A stretch of 36,203 nucleotides of DNA from an uncultured beta proteobacterium (GCA_903945325.1 CAJAVE010000376.1:1-36203); one strand, 5' to 3'; shown: positions 8,272-19,975, counted from the first letter of the stretch. Translations and numbers: made by a program. Notes: a model not told the origin generated them from the letters alone.

Positions 8272-9351
8272 ATGCAATCCCATACACCCACAGTCAGCTG
8301 GCTTAACCAGGCCGTTGGCCTGATTGAAGCAGACTACCTGCGCAGCGCCGATACGCACCTGATCCCGTTGCCCCTGCCTGCGTTTGCTGCTCACGGCATT
8401 GACCTGTATCTGAAGGACGAGTCCACCCACCCCACCGGCAGCCTCAAGCACCGGCTGGCGCGATCTCTGTTCCTGTACGGCCTGTGCAACGGGTGGATAC
8501 GCGAGGGCTCCACCGTCGTTGAGGCCTCCAGCGGATCAACGGCCGTGAGCGAGGCCTACTTTGCGAGGCTTTTGGGTCTGCCTTTCATCGCGGTGATGAC
8601 CCGCAACACATCGCCCGAAAAAATCGCCCAGATCGCGTTTTATGGGGGCCGCTGCCATCTGGTGGACAGCGCGACCGAGGTCTACGCGCAGGCGCGGGAA
8701 TTGGCGCAGCAAACCGGCGGCCACTATATGGACCAGTTCACCTATGCCGAGCGCGCGACCGACTGGCGCGGCAATAACAATATTGCACAAAGCATGTTCA
8801 GCCAGATGGCGCGCGAGCGTCACCCCATTCCGCGCTGGGTCGTCGTCGGCGCAGGCACGGGTGGCACCAGCGCCACGGTAGGCCGCTTTATACGGTACCA
8901 GCGCTACACCACGCAAGTGTGCGTGCCAGACCCGACCGGCTCGGCGTTTGGTGAATACCACCGCACCGGCAATGCCTGCGCCAGGGGCGACGGATCACGC
9001 ATTGAAGGCATTGGCCGGCCCCAGGTGGAGGCCAGCTTTATTCGCACGCTGGTAGACCGCATGATGGAAGTGACTGATCTGGACTCTGTTGCGGCCATGC
9101 GCGCCCTTTCCAGCCTGCTGGGTCGCAAAGTGGGACCCTCCACCGGCACCAACTTTATTGGCATGCTGACACTGGCGCAGGAGATGCGCCAGGCGGGCGA
9201 GCAGGGTTCCATCCTGTCGCTACTGTGTGACGCCGGTGAACGCTATTTGGGCAACTACCACTGCGCGAGCTGGATCAGTGAGAACTTCGGCGATTGCGCA
9301 CCATCCGAGCAATGGGTGCGTCACGCAATGGTTGCAGGCCAGACGTGCTGA
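8272..9351 (+). CDS. PLP-dependent cysteine synthase-family enzyme, Cds1 (L-cysteine desulfhydrase)-like
   Basis: This 359-residue protein is a fold-type II PLP enzyme. The Schiff-base lysine is K59 in HPTGSLKHR, the substrate/phosphate loop is [11 protein letters not shown] (about 84-94), and the glycine-rich PLP phosphate loop is [12 protein letters not shown] (193-204). The loop and the following [15 protein letters not shown] resemble Cds1-type L-cysteine desulfhydrases, which release sulfide, pyruvate and ammonia from cysteine, more than classical CysK/CysM. That assignment rests on recalled family features; O-acetylserine sulfhydrylase activity remains possible. The enzyme is predicted cytoplasmic. 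Its stop overlaps the likely GTG start of the secreted protein downstream (GTGCTGA), so the two are probably cotranscribed and coupled. The ATG at 8272 is preceded by GAAGGAAAA, a modest ribosome site. Confidence 0.85.
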   Translation: MQSHTPTVSWLNQAVGLIEADYLRSADTHLIPLPLPAFAAHGIDLYLKDESTHPTGSLKHRLARSLFLYGLCNGWIREGSTVVEASSGSTAVSEAYFARLLGLPFIAVMTRNTSPEKIAQIAFYGGRCHLVDSATEVYAQARELAQQTGGHYMDQFTYAERATDWRGNNNIAQSMFSQMARERHPIPRWVVVGAGTGGTSATVGRFIRYQRYTTQVCVPDPTGSAFGEYHRTGNACARGDGSRIEGIGRPQVEASFIRTLVDRMMEVTDLDSVAAMRALSSLLGRKVGPSTGTNFIGMLTLAQEMRQAGEQGSILSLLCDAGERYLGNYHCASWISENFGDCAPSEQWVRHAMVAGQTC

Positions 9352-10457
9352 ACCGGCTGCCCACCACAATTCGACGGCGCGCCCTGATGGGTGCCAGTTT
9401 GGGGGCAGTAATCGCATTGCCTTTGGGTGCGGCGCCTGCGACCCACAAGCCCATCGTGTTTCCGCGCGACGCCGGTGCGCACCCCGACCACGCCATCGAA
9501 TGGTGGTACGTGACCGGTTACGTGCTGGGTGAAGCGGCTGACGTGACCTATGGCTTTCAGGTCACATTTTTCAGAAGCCGTGTGCCACGGACACAAAACA
9601 TGAAGTCCAGCCTGGCCGCCCGCCAGCTGATCTTTGCCCACGCCGCTGTGACCGACGTGAAGGGCCAAAAACTGTGGCATGACCAACGGCTGGCACGGTC
9701 ATCCGGGGCTGAGCCCGGTTTGAATCCCAGCGATAGCGCCTGGGCAGGCACCACGGACACCCAGGTCCGGCTGGGCGACTGGTCGCTGTCCCGCAAAGGG
9801 GCCGATTTGCAGGCAGTCATCCAAGCCAAAGATTTTGCAATTGTGGTGACGCTGACCGAGAGCCAACCGGTCCTTCTGCAAGGCGATCGGGGTTTGTCAC
9901 AAAAAGGGCCTGATGCAACGCAGACCAGTTACTACTACAGCCTGCCCCAGTTACAGGTTCAGGGTCACCTGGAACTGCAAGGTAAGCGGCACACGGTGGG
10001 TGCAGGCAGCACGGCGTGGCTGGACCATGAATGGAGCCAGCAAATCATGCCACCGCTGGCAGTGGGCTGGGACTGGATGGGAATCAACCTGTTTGACGGC
10101 AGCGCGCTCACGGCATTCCGGTTGCGAGACAAAGATGGCAATGCGGTGTGGGACGGAGGATCCTTCAGGGCCAACGACCGGCTGTTTACCTTTCACCGTG
10201 GCGACGTGACTTTCAAACCCCAACGAAGCTGGAAAAGCCCGCTCAGCCGCGCGTCCTACCCGGTGGAGTGGATTGTGCGCACGCCAGCCGACTTCTACAC
10301 CGTGCGGGCATTGGTCGACAACCAGGAAATGGACAGCCGAGCCTCAACTGGCGCTATCTACTGGGAGGGTTTGTGCAACGTATGGGACAGCAACCAGCGC
10401 CTGGTTGGGCGCGGTTACCTTGAAATGACCGGGTATGCAAGCCCGATGCGGCTATAA
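9345..10457 (+). CDS. Secreted CrtC/AttH-type lipocalin-like domain protein
   Basis: From the GTG at 9345 the protein has 370 residues. The N-terminus carries an RRRALM twin-arginine-like motif, a hydrophobic stretch ([15 protein letters not shown]) and a likely cleavage site, so export, possibly by Tat, is expected. The mature part opens with [13 protein letters not shown] and later has [10 protein letters not shown] and GWDWMGINL. These are hallmarks of the CrtC (hydroxyneurosporene synthase)/AttH lipocalin-like family, a two-lobed beta-barrel fold with conserved Trp and His residues. Family members include carotenoid 1,2-hydratases, but no carotenoid genes are nearby, so CrtC activity is not implied. 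An upstream ATG at 9294 would add 17 residues inside the preceding gene; the GTG overlapping that gene's stop is preferred. The substrate is unknown. Confidence 0.8.
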   Translation: MLNRLPTTIRRRALMGASLGAVIALPLGAAPATHKPIVFPRDAGAHPDHAIEWWYVTGYVLGEAADVTYGFQVTFFRSRVPRTQNMKSSLAARQLIFAHAAVTDVKGQKLWHDQRLARSSGAEPGLNPSDSAWAGTTDTQVRLGDWSLSRKGADLQAVIQAKDFAIVVTLTESQPVLLQGDRGLSQKGPDATQTSYYYSLPQLQVQGHLELQGKRHTVGAGSTAWLDHEWSQQIMPPLAVGWDWMGINLFDGSALTAFRLRDKDGNAVWDGGSFRANDRLFTFHRGDVTFKPQRSWKSPLSRASYPVEWIVRTPADFYTVRALVDNQEMDSRASTGAIYWEGLCNVWDSNQRLVGRGYLEMTGYASPMRL

Positions 10458-10479
10458 ACCGCACGGTGCCTGAAACGGA

Positions 10480-12765
10480 TCAGAAGTCCATGACCAGCGA
10501 GACGTTGATGTGGCGTCCGGGCTGGGTGTAAGCGTCGGCCTGCGTAACGGCGTTGGCGGTGGTAAGGCCCTGCACATCGGACCACAGCCAGTGCTTGACA
10601 TTGGTGGCATTGACCACGCCTGCAGTCAGGCGCAGGTTTTTTCGGATACGCCACTGGCCGGTGATGTCCAGAGTGGTAGCCGCTGGAACGCTGGTGAACT
10701 GGGTGCTGCCCGCACGCACACCTGCTGTTGGGTCCACATCGGACGCATCCTTGGCGGCATGGCGCCGCACATCGGCACGCAGGGACCATCCGGCCGTGTC
10801 GTACTTCAACCCAAGCGTGGCGGTGGCGGGATCGATCGAATTCAATGGCAATCCGTTGCCGTTGTCGCGCCCGCGCGCCAGGCCAAAGGTGAACGGTGTA
10901 CTCACCGCACCAACACCCCAACGGCCCCAATCCATGTTGCCCTTGACTTCAAGCCCCCAAATGGTGGCATTGTCCACATTGATGGTTTGAAAAACGTTGG
11001 GGTTGCTCACGGTGTTAGCGCCCCCCAGAAACTTTTTGTCCACAATCAACTGTTTGAAGTCGCCGGTAAAGGCTGCAAGGTCCAGACTCAGGCGCTGCAG
11101 TCTGGCGCGCACACCCAGCTCAATGTTCTGGCTGGTCTCGGGCTTCAGGTCAGGGTTGGGCAGCAGTCTGGCGTTCACACCGGGTGAGGGGTCTAAAAAG
11201 CCGTTCAACTGCGCCGCATTGGGCGCGCGGAATCCGCTGGCATAGTTGCCATAAACGCTCCACTGCGGCGTTACGCGAAACAAGGCGCCCAGTTTAGGTG
11301 ACGTGTTGATACCTGAGAGCGAAACACCGGGGGTGGTGGCGGGCGGCGCGTAGCCGTCCTGACTGATCACGTCCACCGCGAAGCGCTCAAAGCGCAAACC
11401 CGGCGTAATACTCCAATGTTCACTGGCAAACTCGGACTGTGCATACAGCCCGGCATTGCTGTCACGTGCGTCGGGAAAGTACTTTTTGGGCACATAGACT
11501 GCCAATGGAGCGGGGTCGCTTCCGGCAAACCAGCTGGTGACGGTGGTGCTCGCCAAATCCAGCCCATAGCTCAATTTTTGCGACCACTGCTGTGACACCA
11601 CCATGGATTTACTGGCCTGCACCCCGAGCTGCTGGGTGTGTTCAGTGTAAGAGGTGTCACGCACACGAAAGCCCCCATCGTTGCGCACAGTTCGACCATT
11701 GTCCTGCGCGTCGGAATTTTGCACGCTCACCAGGGTCTGAACCTGGTCCGCCCAGGCAGATCTGAGCACGTAGCGCCCCTCCCAAGTCAGCCGATCCCGA
11801 CGCAGGTTGTCCCAATCTGTCTCGTCCGCAACCAGTGCTTTCGTCGCGGTGGTGGTGGGCGCTGGCAGGGATGCAGCGCGACTGGACAGAAGTAATGTGT
11901 CTGCACTCTTTCCGACATGTTCCAGGGTGATCACATGCTTTTGTTCAGCACTCGGTCGCAACACCAGTTTTCCCAAAATCGAATCGCCGTGATGAGTTTG
12001 GGGGTTGGGAGTAGTCCGGTTGATGTTGGGCGCATCGTTGGCCCCAAGGTTGCTCAACGCATTGGACTTGCGAGAAGTTCCGGTCAGCAACCATTGCACC
12101 CCATCACTCACACGCCCGGCCAAAGTGGCCGCTGCACCAACGCCTTCGTCGTCACCACTCCAGCTGGCTGACACACGTCCGGCAAGTTCCTTGCGCGTAC
12201 CCGACGCATTGAGGAAATCAAGTGGTTCGTGGGTGATGAAATTCACCAGTCCCGCAAGGCCGTCGGAGCCATACAGCACAGAGCTCGGGCCACGCACGAC
12301 TTCCACGCGCTTGATCAGATCCAGTGACATGGCGTCGCGTCCAAAAGCATTATTGCCGTTGACGTAGCTACGAGGTGCACGGGTGCCATCGACCAGCATC
12401 AGCACACGGTTGGAACCCAGCCCACGAATGGTGAAACCTGCATTGCCATCGCGCCCGGTGGAGTTGCTGGCGCCGGTTACGGTAAACCGTGCCGGGGCGT
12501 GCTTCACGGATAGGTTAGGAAGGTCCTTGACAAGGTCTTTGATATCGCCCATTTGCCGGCTCTCAAAGTCGCTTGCATTCAGCACGTCTACCGACATCGG
12601 CAAGTCATCGCGGAGCTGCTCTATGCGTGCACCACTGACCACGACAACATCCAGGTTGGTTGCAGCGTTTTGCGCTCTGGCCAGACCGGGTGCGAGACAC
12701 AGAGTGGCAACTGCTACCGCGACTGCGCGAGTTTTTACTGGGTGGGTGTGCGCTTGGGGTGTCAT
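10480..12765 (-). CDS. TonB-dependent outer-membrane receptor, haem/haemoglobin-receptor-like
   Basis: From the ATG at 12765 the protein has 761 residues, the usual size. A signal peptide (MTPQAHTHPVKTR, hydrophobic core, LARAQ) is followed by a TonB-box-like LDVVVVSGARI. The plug domain has FTIRGLGSNRVLMLVDGTR and VEVVRGPSSVLYGSDGLAG, and the barrel ends in the terminal aromatic signature VSLVMDF. The motifs SGFRAPNAAQLN and NPDLKPETS correspond to the FRAP and NPNL boxes of haem and haemoglobin receptors, but no histidine lies between them, where characterised haem receptors carry an axial ligand. Iron, haem, copper or another complex is therefore possible. An upstream in-frame start at 12843 would precede the signal peptide by 26 residues and is not favoured. 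The gene is divergent from nirS with a 219-bp shared intergenic region and converges on the lipocalin-like gene. Confidence 0.88.
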   Translation of the reverse strand: MTPQAHTHPVKTRAVAVAVATLCLAPGLARAQNAATNLDVVVVSGARIEQLRDDLPMSVDVLNASDFESRQMGDIKDLVKDLPNLSVKHAPARFTVTGASNSTGRDGNAGFTIRGLGSNRVLMLVDGTRAPRSYVNGNNAFGRDAMSLDLIKRVEVVRGPSSVLYGSDGLAGLVNFITHEPLDFLNASGTRKELAGRVSASWSGDDEGVGAAATLAGRVSDGVQWLLTGTSRKSNALSNLGANDAPNINRTTPNPQTHHGDSILGKLVLRPSAEQKHVITLEHVGKSADTLLLSSRAASLPAPTTTATKALVADETDWDNLRRDRLTWEGRYVLRSAWADQVQTLVSVQNSDAQDNGRTVRNDGGFRVRDTSYTEHTQQLGVQASKSMVVSQQWSQKLSYGLDLASTTVTSWFAGSDPAPLAVYVPKKYFPDARDSNAGLYAQSEFASEHWSITPGLRFERFAVDVISQDGYAPPATTPGVSLSGINTSPKLGALFRVTPQWSVYGNYASGFRAPNAAQLNGFLDPSPGVNARLLPNPDLKPETSQNIELGVRARLQRLSLDLAAFTGDFKQLIVDKKFLGGANTVSNPNVFQTINVDNATIWGLEVKGNMDWGRWGVGAVSTPFTFGLARGRDNGNGLPLNSIDPATATLGLKYDTAGWSLRADVRRHAAKDASDVDPTAGVRAGSTQFTSVPAATTLDITGQWRIRKNLRLTAGVVNATNVKHWLWSDVQGLTTANAVTQADAYTQPGRHINVSLVMDF

Positions 12766-12870
12766 GAAATTGCCAAATGGTTGCCTATGTTGCGGGCGAT
12801 TATTCGGCAATAACGGTAGCTGGTGTGAAACAACTGATCGCAAAATTATTGCAGATTAAGGTTCCGATAG

Positions 12871-14667
<1,797 letters not shown>

Positions 14668-14694
14668 TCACCTGATCAGTTGATCGACGGAAAT

Positions 14695-14745
14695 CATCAG
14701 CCCCACGAAAACCTCCACATACCGGCGGCATTCGTGGGGCTGATG
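14695..14745 (+). terminator. 15-bp perfect inverted repeat between nirS and napC/nirT
   Basis: CATCAGCCCCACGAA (14695-14709) is the exact reverse complement of TTCGTGGGGCTGATG (14731-14745), with a 21-nt loop. No T-run follows, so it does not look like a standard intrinsic terminator. It could be a partial terminator or attenuator, or a 3'-stabilising stem keeping nirS mRNA more abundant than the downstream genes. The structure is seen; the role is inferred. Confidence 0.55.
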
Positions 14746-14786
14746 TGCATTGCAAAACCAAAAAAACTCAAACGGAATTTTCAAAC

Positions 14787-15392
14787 GTGAACCCATCTGA
14801 CACCCTTCGCCCATCCGCGCTCAAGCGCCTGTGGCAATCTCTGCGTGCCCCCAGCAAGTATTCCTTGCTTGCACTGCTGGTTGTTGGCTTTGTGTCTGGC
14901 ATTGTGTTTTGGGGTGGGTTCCACGCCGCTCTGGAAGCGACCAATACCGAAGCTTTTTGTATCAGTTGCCATGAAATGCGCGACAACGTCTATGCCGAAT
15001 ACAAAGAGACCATTCACTACAGCAACCGGACCGGCGTGCGTGCCACATGCCCTGATTGCCATGTCCCCAAGGAGTGGGGTCCCAAGATGATTCGCAAGAT
15101 CCAGGCCTCCAACGAAGTACTTGGAAAGATACTGGGCACCATCGACACCAAGGAGAAGTTCGAAGCCAAACGCCTTGAATTGGCCCGCCATGAGTGGGCC
15201 CGAATGAAGGCGACCAACTCCATTGAATGCCGCAACTGTCACACCCTGGCATCCATGAACAAAGAGGCTCAAAAGCCCCGTGCCCAAAAGTCGCACGAAA
15301 TGGCGCTAAAAGGCGGTGAAACCTGTATCGATTGCCACAAAGGCATTGCGCACCACAAGCCCAAAGGCATGACAGAAGCCGACGAGTCGTAA
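14787..15392 (+). CDS. napC: NapC/NirT-family membrane-anchored tetraheme cytochrome c
   Basis: From the GTG at 14787 the protein has 201 residues. One N-terminal membrane anchor (YSLLALLVVGFVSGIVFWGG) precedes a periplasmic domain with four CXXCH haem motifs: CISCH, CPDCH, CRNCH and CIDCH. This is the size and layout of NapC/NirT quinol dehydrogenases, which oxidise menaquinol or ubiquinol and pass electrons to periplasmic reductases. Position makes the name ambiguous: directly after nirS it sits where nirT sits in Pseudomonas stutzeri, yet it is also the only NapC candidate for the nap genes downstream. It may serve both. Another GTG at 14745 lies at the edge of the inverted repeat and is less likely. 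No strong ribosome site is visible before the chosen GTG. Confidence 0.9.
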   Translation: MNPSDTLRPSALKRLWQSLRAPSKYSLLALLVVGFVSGIVFWGGFHAALEATNTEAFCISCHEMRDNVYAEYKETIHYSNRTGVRATCPDCHVPKEWGPKMIRKIQASNEVLGKILGTIDTKEKFEAKRLELARHEWARMKATNSIECRNCHTLASMNKEAQKPRAQKSHEMALKGGETCIDCHKGIAHHKPKGMTEADES

Positions 15393-15440
15393 GCACTGAT
15401 CGCGCCACAAAAACCCATCAAACAGCAACAGGAGAAAACC

Positions 15441-16310
15441 ATGAAATTCCAACACTTTCCACGCATCGGACTGGCTCTGACACTGGCTCTGGCAACTGCG
15501 GGTGTCAGCGCCGCTGCGCCTGACTGGAGCAAAACCCCGAGCAAGAAAATTACCGTGTTCTACCCGGGTGTGTCTCCTATTGAGTGGATCGTCATCGGAT
15601 CCGAGCATGGTGGCGCACGCGCTATGAAGAAGGGCGAAACTTGCGCCAGTTGCCACGACGCTGAAGCCGCCGATATGGGCAAAAAAATGGTAACCGGACA
15701 AAAACTGGAACCAACGGTCATCAAAGGCAAAGCGGGCTCAATTCCCGTCATGGTTCAGGCCGCCAATGACGGTGCCAATCTGTATTTGCGTTTCACCTGG
15801 AAGCAACCAGCTGGTGGCGCAGACAAGATGGACAAAGACAACGCCGTCAAACTGGCTTTCATGCTGGAAGACAACAAGGTGGAACGTGCGAATCTGTCCG
15901 GCTGCTGGGAAACCTGCCACACCGATGTACGCACCATGCCAGATGGCAAGGATGACAAAAAGACCAAGTATGTTACGGGTGGCAGTCTGGCGTCAGGCAA
16001 GTATTACGACCTGCTGCAATGGACCTCGAAAGGCACCAAGCACGATGGCTATGTGGCTGACAAGCGCGTGATGGATGGCGGCAAAGCTTTGGTCGATGCC
16101 AAGGGTGAGCAGAAAAACGGCGAATGGGTGGTGACATTTACCCGCAAGCTGACCGGTGGCGAGGGCGATATTGCACTGGTTGCAGGAAAAACCTACAACT
16201 TTGGCTTCGCCATCCATGATGACTACACCCAAGGACGCTTCCACCAGGTTTCACTGGGCTACACCTTGGGCATAGACGCCAAGGCCGACATTAACGCGAC
16301 AAAACAGTAG
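15441..16310 (+). CDS. Periplasmic haem-binding protein, ethylbenzene dehydrogenase-type (EB_dh) cytochrome c
   Basis: This 289-residue protein has a clear signal peptide (about 1-25, ending GVSAA) and a good ribosome site (CAGGAGA). The N-terminal part has a classical c-haem motif C68-A-S-C71-H72. The body resembles the haem-binding domain of the gamma subunits of ethylbenzene/DMSO reductase-family enzymes (VQAANDGANLYLRFTWKQP; VTFTRKLTGGEGDIAL; YNFGFAIHDD), which normally hold a haem b. A second cysteine/histidine motif, C155-W-E-T-C159-H160, has three rather than two residues between the cysteines and may bind another haem. The gene sits between napC and napD and is not part of the classical nap sets. 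An electron-transfer link between the tetraheme cytochrome and NapA or NirS is likely but unproven. Confidence 0.82.
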   Translation: MKFQHFPRIGLALTLALATAGVSAAAPDWSKTPSKKITVFYPGVSPIEWIVIGSEHGGARAMKKGETCASCHDAEAADMGKKMVTGQKLEPTVIKGKAGSIPVMVQAANDGANLYLRFTWKQPAGGADKMDKDNAVKLAFMLEDNKVERANLSGCWETCHTDVRTMPDGKDDKKTKYVTGGSLASGKYYDLLQWTSKGTKHDGYVADKRVMDGGKALVDAKGEQKNGEWVVTFTRKLTGGEGDIALVAGKTYNFGFAIHDDYTQGRFHQVSLGYTLGIDAKADINATKQ

Positions 16311-16317
16311 ACCGGTC

Positions 16318-16566
16318 ATGAACGTATCAAGCCTGATTGTCAATGCACAGGACGGCAAAGCAACAGCCGTGCAGGCCCTTTTGACACAGCAGGCGGGGGT
16401 CGAAATCCATGCCACCTCGCCCGAGGGCAAGCTCATCGTCACGATAGAAACCGAATCCGACCGGGACACTATCGCAGCCTACGAGCGCATATCAAAGACC
16501 GACGGCGTGTTGTCCGCCGCCATGGTCTACCACCAAATCGAATCTGAACCTGACCAGGAGATATGA
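16318..16566 (+). CDS. napD: NapD, Tat-signal chaperone for periplasmic nitrate reductase
   Basis: The 82-residue product has the ferredoxin-like NapD pattern: [11 protein letters not shown], a central [11 protein letters not shown] strand and the helix/strand [13 protein letters not shown]. NapD is a cytoplasmic chaperone that binds the NapA twin-arginine signal peptide and holds NapA back from export until the molybdenum cofactor is inserted. The gene starts 8 bp after the EB_dh cytochrome stop and ends 1 bp before napA, with the napA ribosome site AGGAG inside its last codons, so the two are tightly coupled. Confidence 0.92.
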   Translation: MNVSSLIVNAQDGKATAVQALLTQQAGVEIHATSPEGKLIVTIETESDRDTIAAYERISKTDGVLSAAMVYHQIESEPDQEI

Positions 16567-16567
16567 A

Positions 16568-19105
16568 ATGACACAGACACGACGTGAGTTCATCAAGATC
16601 CATGCTGCGACCGCTGCGGCAACCACTGCGGGAATGACTCTGCCCGGTGCAGTGGCCAATGCGGCAACCGACGAAGGAATTCGCTGGGACAAAGGGGTTT
16701 GCCGCTACTGCGGAACGGGCTGTGGTGTATTGGTGGGTGTCAAAGAAGGTCGAATTGTTGCGACGCAAGGAGACCCTGATGCCCCGGTGAACAAAGGTCT
16801 CAACTGCGTAAAAGGTTACTTCCTCTCCAAGATCCAGTACGGCAGCGACCGTCTTACGCGCCCACTGCTGCGCATGAAGGACGGCAAGTATGACAAGAGT
16901 GGTGAATTCGCTCCTATCAGCTGGAAGCAGGCCTTTGACATTATGGAAGAAAAGGTAAAGGGCACGCTCAAGGCCAAGGGTCCCACTGCCATTGGCATGT
17001 TTGGATCGGGTCAATGGACGATCTGGGAAGGCTACGCCGCCAACAAACTATTCAAGGCAGGTTTTCGCTCAAATAACCTGGACCCCAATGCACGCCATTG
17101 CATGGCATCGGCTGTTTTTGGTTTTATCCGCACGTTCGGTGCGGACGAGCCTATGGGTTGCTATGACGACATAGAGCATGCCGACACCTTTGTGCTGTGG
17201 GGCGCCAATATGGCGGAAATGCACCCCATTTTGTGGTCCCGCATGACGGATCGCCGATTGACCGCCAAGCATGTGAAGATCAAGACTCTATCAACGTTCT
17301 CGCACCGCTCCACCGAGCTGTCGGACTCTGAATTGATCTTCAAGCCGCAGTCGGATCTTGCGATCATGAACTACATCTGCAACTACATCATTCAAAGTGG
17401 TGCGGTGAATGAAGACTTCGTCAAGAAGCATGTCAACTTCGCCGAAGGTGTAACAGACATTGGCTATGGCTTGCGTCCCAACCATCCACTGGAACAAAAC
17501 GCCATGAACAATGGCTACCCGGGTGCAGATGGAAAACCGCGTGGCAACCCGATGGACTCAAAGCCCATCAGCTTTGATCAGTTCAAGGCGTTCGTCGCGG
17601 AATATACGCTGGAAAAGGCACACGAAATATCGGGAGTGGCAAAGGAAAAGTTACTGGACTTGGCAAAGACATACGCCGATCCAAAGATCAAAGTGACGTC
17701 GTTCTGGACCATGGGATTCAACCAGCACACCCGCGGTACCTGGGTCAACAATATGATCTATAACGTCCATCTTTTGGTGGGCAAGATATCAGAGCCGGGC
17801 AACAGTCCGTTCTCTTTGACGGGGCAACCATCAGCTTGCGGGACCGCGCGCGAAACAGGAACCTTTGCGCACCGGTTGCCTGCTGACATGCTGGTCGCAA
17901 ACCCAGCGCACCGGGACGCAGCCGAGAAGATCTGGAAAGTCCCAACTGGCACGATTCAGGCTGCACCAGGATTGCACGCGGTGGCACAAAGCCGTGCACT
18001 CAAAGATAGCAAACTGAACTTCTATTGGACATCGACGACCAATAACATGCAGGCCGGACCCAATATCAACGGGGAGATATACCCCGGTTGGCGCAATCCG
18101 GACAATTTCATCGTTGTCTCAGACTGCTACCCTACCGTGTCGGCCGTGAGTGCTGACCTGATCCTTCCATCCGCGATGTGGATGGAAAAAGAAGGCGCCT
18201 TCGGCAATGCCGAGCGCCGCGGTCAATTCTGGCGCCAGCAGGTCAAGGCTCCAGGTGAGGCACGTAGCGACTTGTGGCAGTTCGTGGAGTTTTCCAAGCG
18301 TTTCAAAACCGAAGAAGTGTGGACCGCTGAAACTCTCGACAAGAACCCACAGTACAAGGGCAAGACTTTGTACGACGTGCTCTATGCCAATGGTGAGGTT
18401 GATAAGTTTGGCAAGCCCGAAGCCGCGCGCGTCAACGCGCACGCATGGGCCAACTACACCAATGACGAGACGGAGGCCTTTGGCTACTACCTTCAAAAGG
18501 GGCTTTTTGAAGAGTACCGCCGCTTTGGCGTCGGTAAAGGCAAAGACCTGGGCGAGTTCGACACTTATCACAAGGCAAGGGGCCTGCGGTGGCCCGTGGT
18601 GAACGGCAAAGAGACATTGTGGCGCTACCGCGAAGGTTTTGACCCGTATATCAAAAAGGGTGAAACTCTCAAGTTCTATGGAAAGCCGGATGGCAAGGCG
18701 GTTGTTTTCGCCCTGCCGTACCAACCCGCTGCCGAGATGCCAGATAAGGACTATGACCTGTGGCTCTGCACAGGGCGCGTGTTGGAGCACTGGCACACCG
18801 GCTCGATGACGCGCCGAGTTCCGGAGCTGCATCGCTCCATGCCGGATGCCTGGATCTACATGCACCCCGACGATGCCAAGAGCCGTGGATTGCAGCGGGG
18901 CGACACGGTCAAGGTAGCCACACGGCGCGGTGAGATCACGACCAAAGTCGAAACCCGTGGGCGCAATAAACCGCCAATGGGGCTCGTGTTTGTGCCGTTC
19001 TTTGACGAGAACCGGTTGGTGAACAAGCTCACGCTAGATGCGACCTGCCCCATCTCAAAGGAAACAGACTATAAGAAATGCGCCTGCAAGGTTGTAAAGG
19101 TTTGA
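16568..19105 (+). CDS. napA: Periplasmic nitrate reductase catalytic subunit
   Basis: NapA reduces nitrate to nitrite at a Mo-bis-MGD centre in the periplasm. The 845-residue length is normal. The twin-arginine signal [11 protein letters not shown] is followed by a cleavage region near residue 32 (AVANA). The [4Fe-4S] cluster ligands are C45, C48 and C52 ([10 protein letters not shown]) plus C80, with the conserved electron-transfer lysine K82 in NCVKG. The molybdenum ligand is C178 in NARHCMAS. The C-terminal cofactor-binding domain is present ([27 protein letters not shown]). Electrons come from NapB. The gene is co-directional with napD and napG; the 63-bp gap to napG carries only a weak inverted repeat (about 19109-19141). 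Confidence 0.97.
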   Translation: MTQTRREFIKIHAATAAATTAGMTLPGAVANAATDEGIRWDKGVCRYCGTGCGVLVGVKEGRIVATQGDPDAPVNKGLNCVKGYFLSKIQYGSDRLTRPLLRMKDGKYDKSGEFAPISWKQAFDIMEEKVKGTLKAKGPTAIGMFGSGQWTIWEGYAANKLFKAGFRSNNLDPNARHCMASAVFGFIRTFGADEPMGCYDDIEHADTFVLWGANMAEMHPILWSRMTDRRLTAKHVKIKTLSTFSHRSTELSDSELIFKPQSDLAIMNYICNYIIQSGAVNEDFVKKHVNFAEGVTDIGYGLRPNHPLEQNAMNNGYPGADGKPRGNPMDSKPISFDQFKAFVAEYTLEKAHEISGVAKEKLLDLAKTYADPKIKVTSFWTMGFNQHTRGTWVNNMIYNVHLLVGKISEPGNSPFSLTGQPSACGTARETGTFAHRLPADMLVANPAHRDAAEKIWKVPTGTIQAAPGLHAVAQSRALKDSKLNFYWTSTTNNMQAGPNINGEIYPGWRNPDNFIVVSDCYPTVSAVSADLILPSAMWMEKEGAFGNAERRGQFWRQQVKAPGEARSDLWQFVEFSKRFKTEEVWTAETLDKNPQYKGKTLYDVLYANGEVDKFGKPEAARVNAHAWANYTNDETEAFGYYLQKGLFEEYRRFGVGKGKDLGEFDTYHKARGLRWPVVNGKETLWRYREGFDPYIKKGETLKFYGKPDGKAVVFALPYQPAAEMPDKDYDLWLCTGRVLEHWHTGSMTRRVPELHRSMPDAWIYMHPDDAKSRGLQRGDTVKVATRRGEITTKVETRGRNKPPMGLVFVPFFDENRLVNKLTLDATCPISKETDYKKCACKVVKV

Positions 19106-19168
19106 TCGATCTCTGCACGAACACACCACACATGTAGAGATGGACCACACCCAGCTCTCAGAACTTGT

Positions 19169-19975
19169 ATGAACGACTCGACCCAAACCAAAAGTGCTGA
19201 ACGGCGGGCATTCGTGCTCAACGCCGCTCGCATGGGGTGCGGCGTCAGCATGCTGGGGTTGGGATTGGGTTTGGCGGTTAGCCAGGCCAAGGCATTGCCG
19301 GCGCAGGCCCTGCGACCACCTGGTGCTGGATCCGAGAGTGCGTTCCTGGGAGCCTGCGTGCGGTGTGGCCTGTGTGTCAGGGACTGTCCGCCCAACATCC
19401 TTCACCTGGCAACTCCAGGCCAACCCGTCACGACCGGCACACCCTTCTTTGTGTCCCGCGTTGGTGCCTGCGAGATGTGCGAAAACGTACCGTGCGTGCA
19501 AGCCTGCCCCACAGGCGCTCTGGATCATGCTCTAACGGATATCAAAAAGGCCCGCATGGGTCTGGCAGTCCTGGTTGACAAGGAAACTTGCCTCAACTTC
19601 CTGGGTCTGCGCTGCGATGTGTGCTACCGGGTTTGCCCACTGATCGACAAAGCCATCACCCTGGAATTGCGTCACAACGAAAGAACGGGCCGCCACGCTA
19701 TTTTTGAACCCGTTGTGCATTCGCAAGACTGCACAGGATGCGGTAAATGCGAGCAAGCCTGTGTCTTGAAAACTGCTGCGATCAAGGTCTACCCTCTTCA
19801 TCTCGCCAAAGGGGAAATGGGTGACCACTACCGGTTGGGCTGGGTTGAACAAAAAAAGAATGCCGGTCACTCACTCATTGAGAGCCAGGGAAACTTCGAC
19901 CTTCCCGATCGGCTGCCCGACGGCCTGAAGTTGCCAGGGCACTTTGACCCCGGCAGCAAGGACACACCGCGATGA
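19169..19975 (+). CDS. napG: NapG, periplasmic ferredoxin-type quinol dehydrogenase component
   Basis: This 268-residue protein has a twin-arginine-like start (AERRAFVLNAARMG) and a hydrophobic stretch, then four [4Fe-4S] motifs: CVRCGLCVRDCP, CEMCENVPCVQACP, CLNFLGLRCDVCYRVCP and CTGCGKCEQAC. This is the NapG layout. Together with membrane NapH it forms a quinol-oxidising branch feeding NapC or NapB. Its stop overlaps the napH start by 4 bp (ATGA), so synthesis of the two is coupled. Confidence 0.94.
   Translation: MNDSTQTKSAERRAFVLNAARMGCGVSMLGLGLGLAVSQAKALPAQALRPPGAGSESAFLGACVRCGLCVRDCPPNILHLATPGQPVTTGTPFFVSRVGACEMCENVPCVQACPTGALDHALTDIKKARMGLAVLVDKETCLNFLGLRCDVCYRVCPLIDKAITLELRHNERTGRHAIFEPVVHSQDCTGCGKCEQACVLKTAAIKVYPLHLAKGEMGDHYRLGWVEQKKNAGHSLIESQGNFDLPDRLPDGLKLPGHFDPGSKDTPR

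Noticed and set aside
8169..8306. Plus-strand 46-codon frame overlapping the Cds1-like start
   Set aside because: It overlaps the better-supported gene in another frame and has no homology I recognise.
18119..18865. Minus-strand 248-codon frame
   Set aside because: It is antisense to napA within its conserved cofactor-binding region, so it is a codon-bias shadow.
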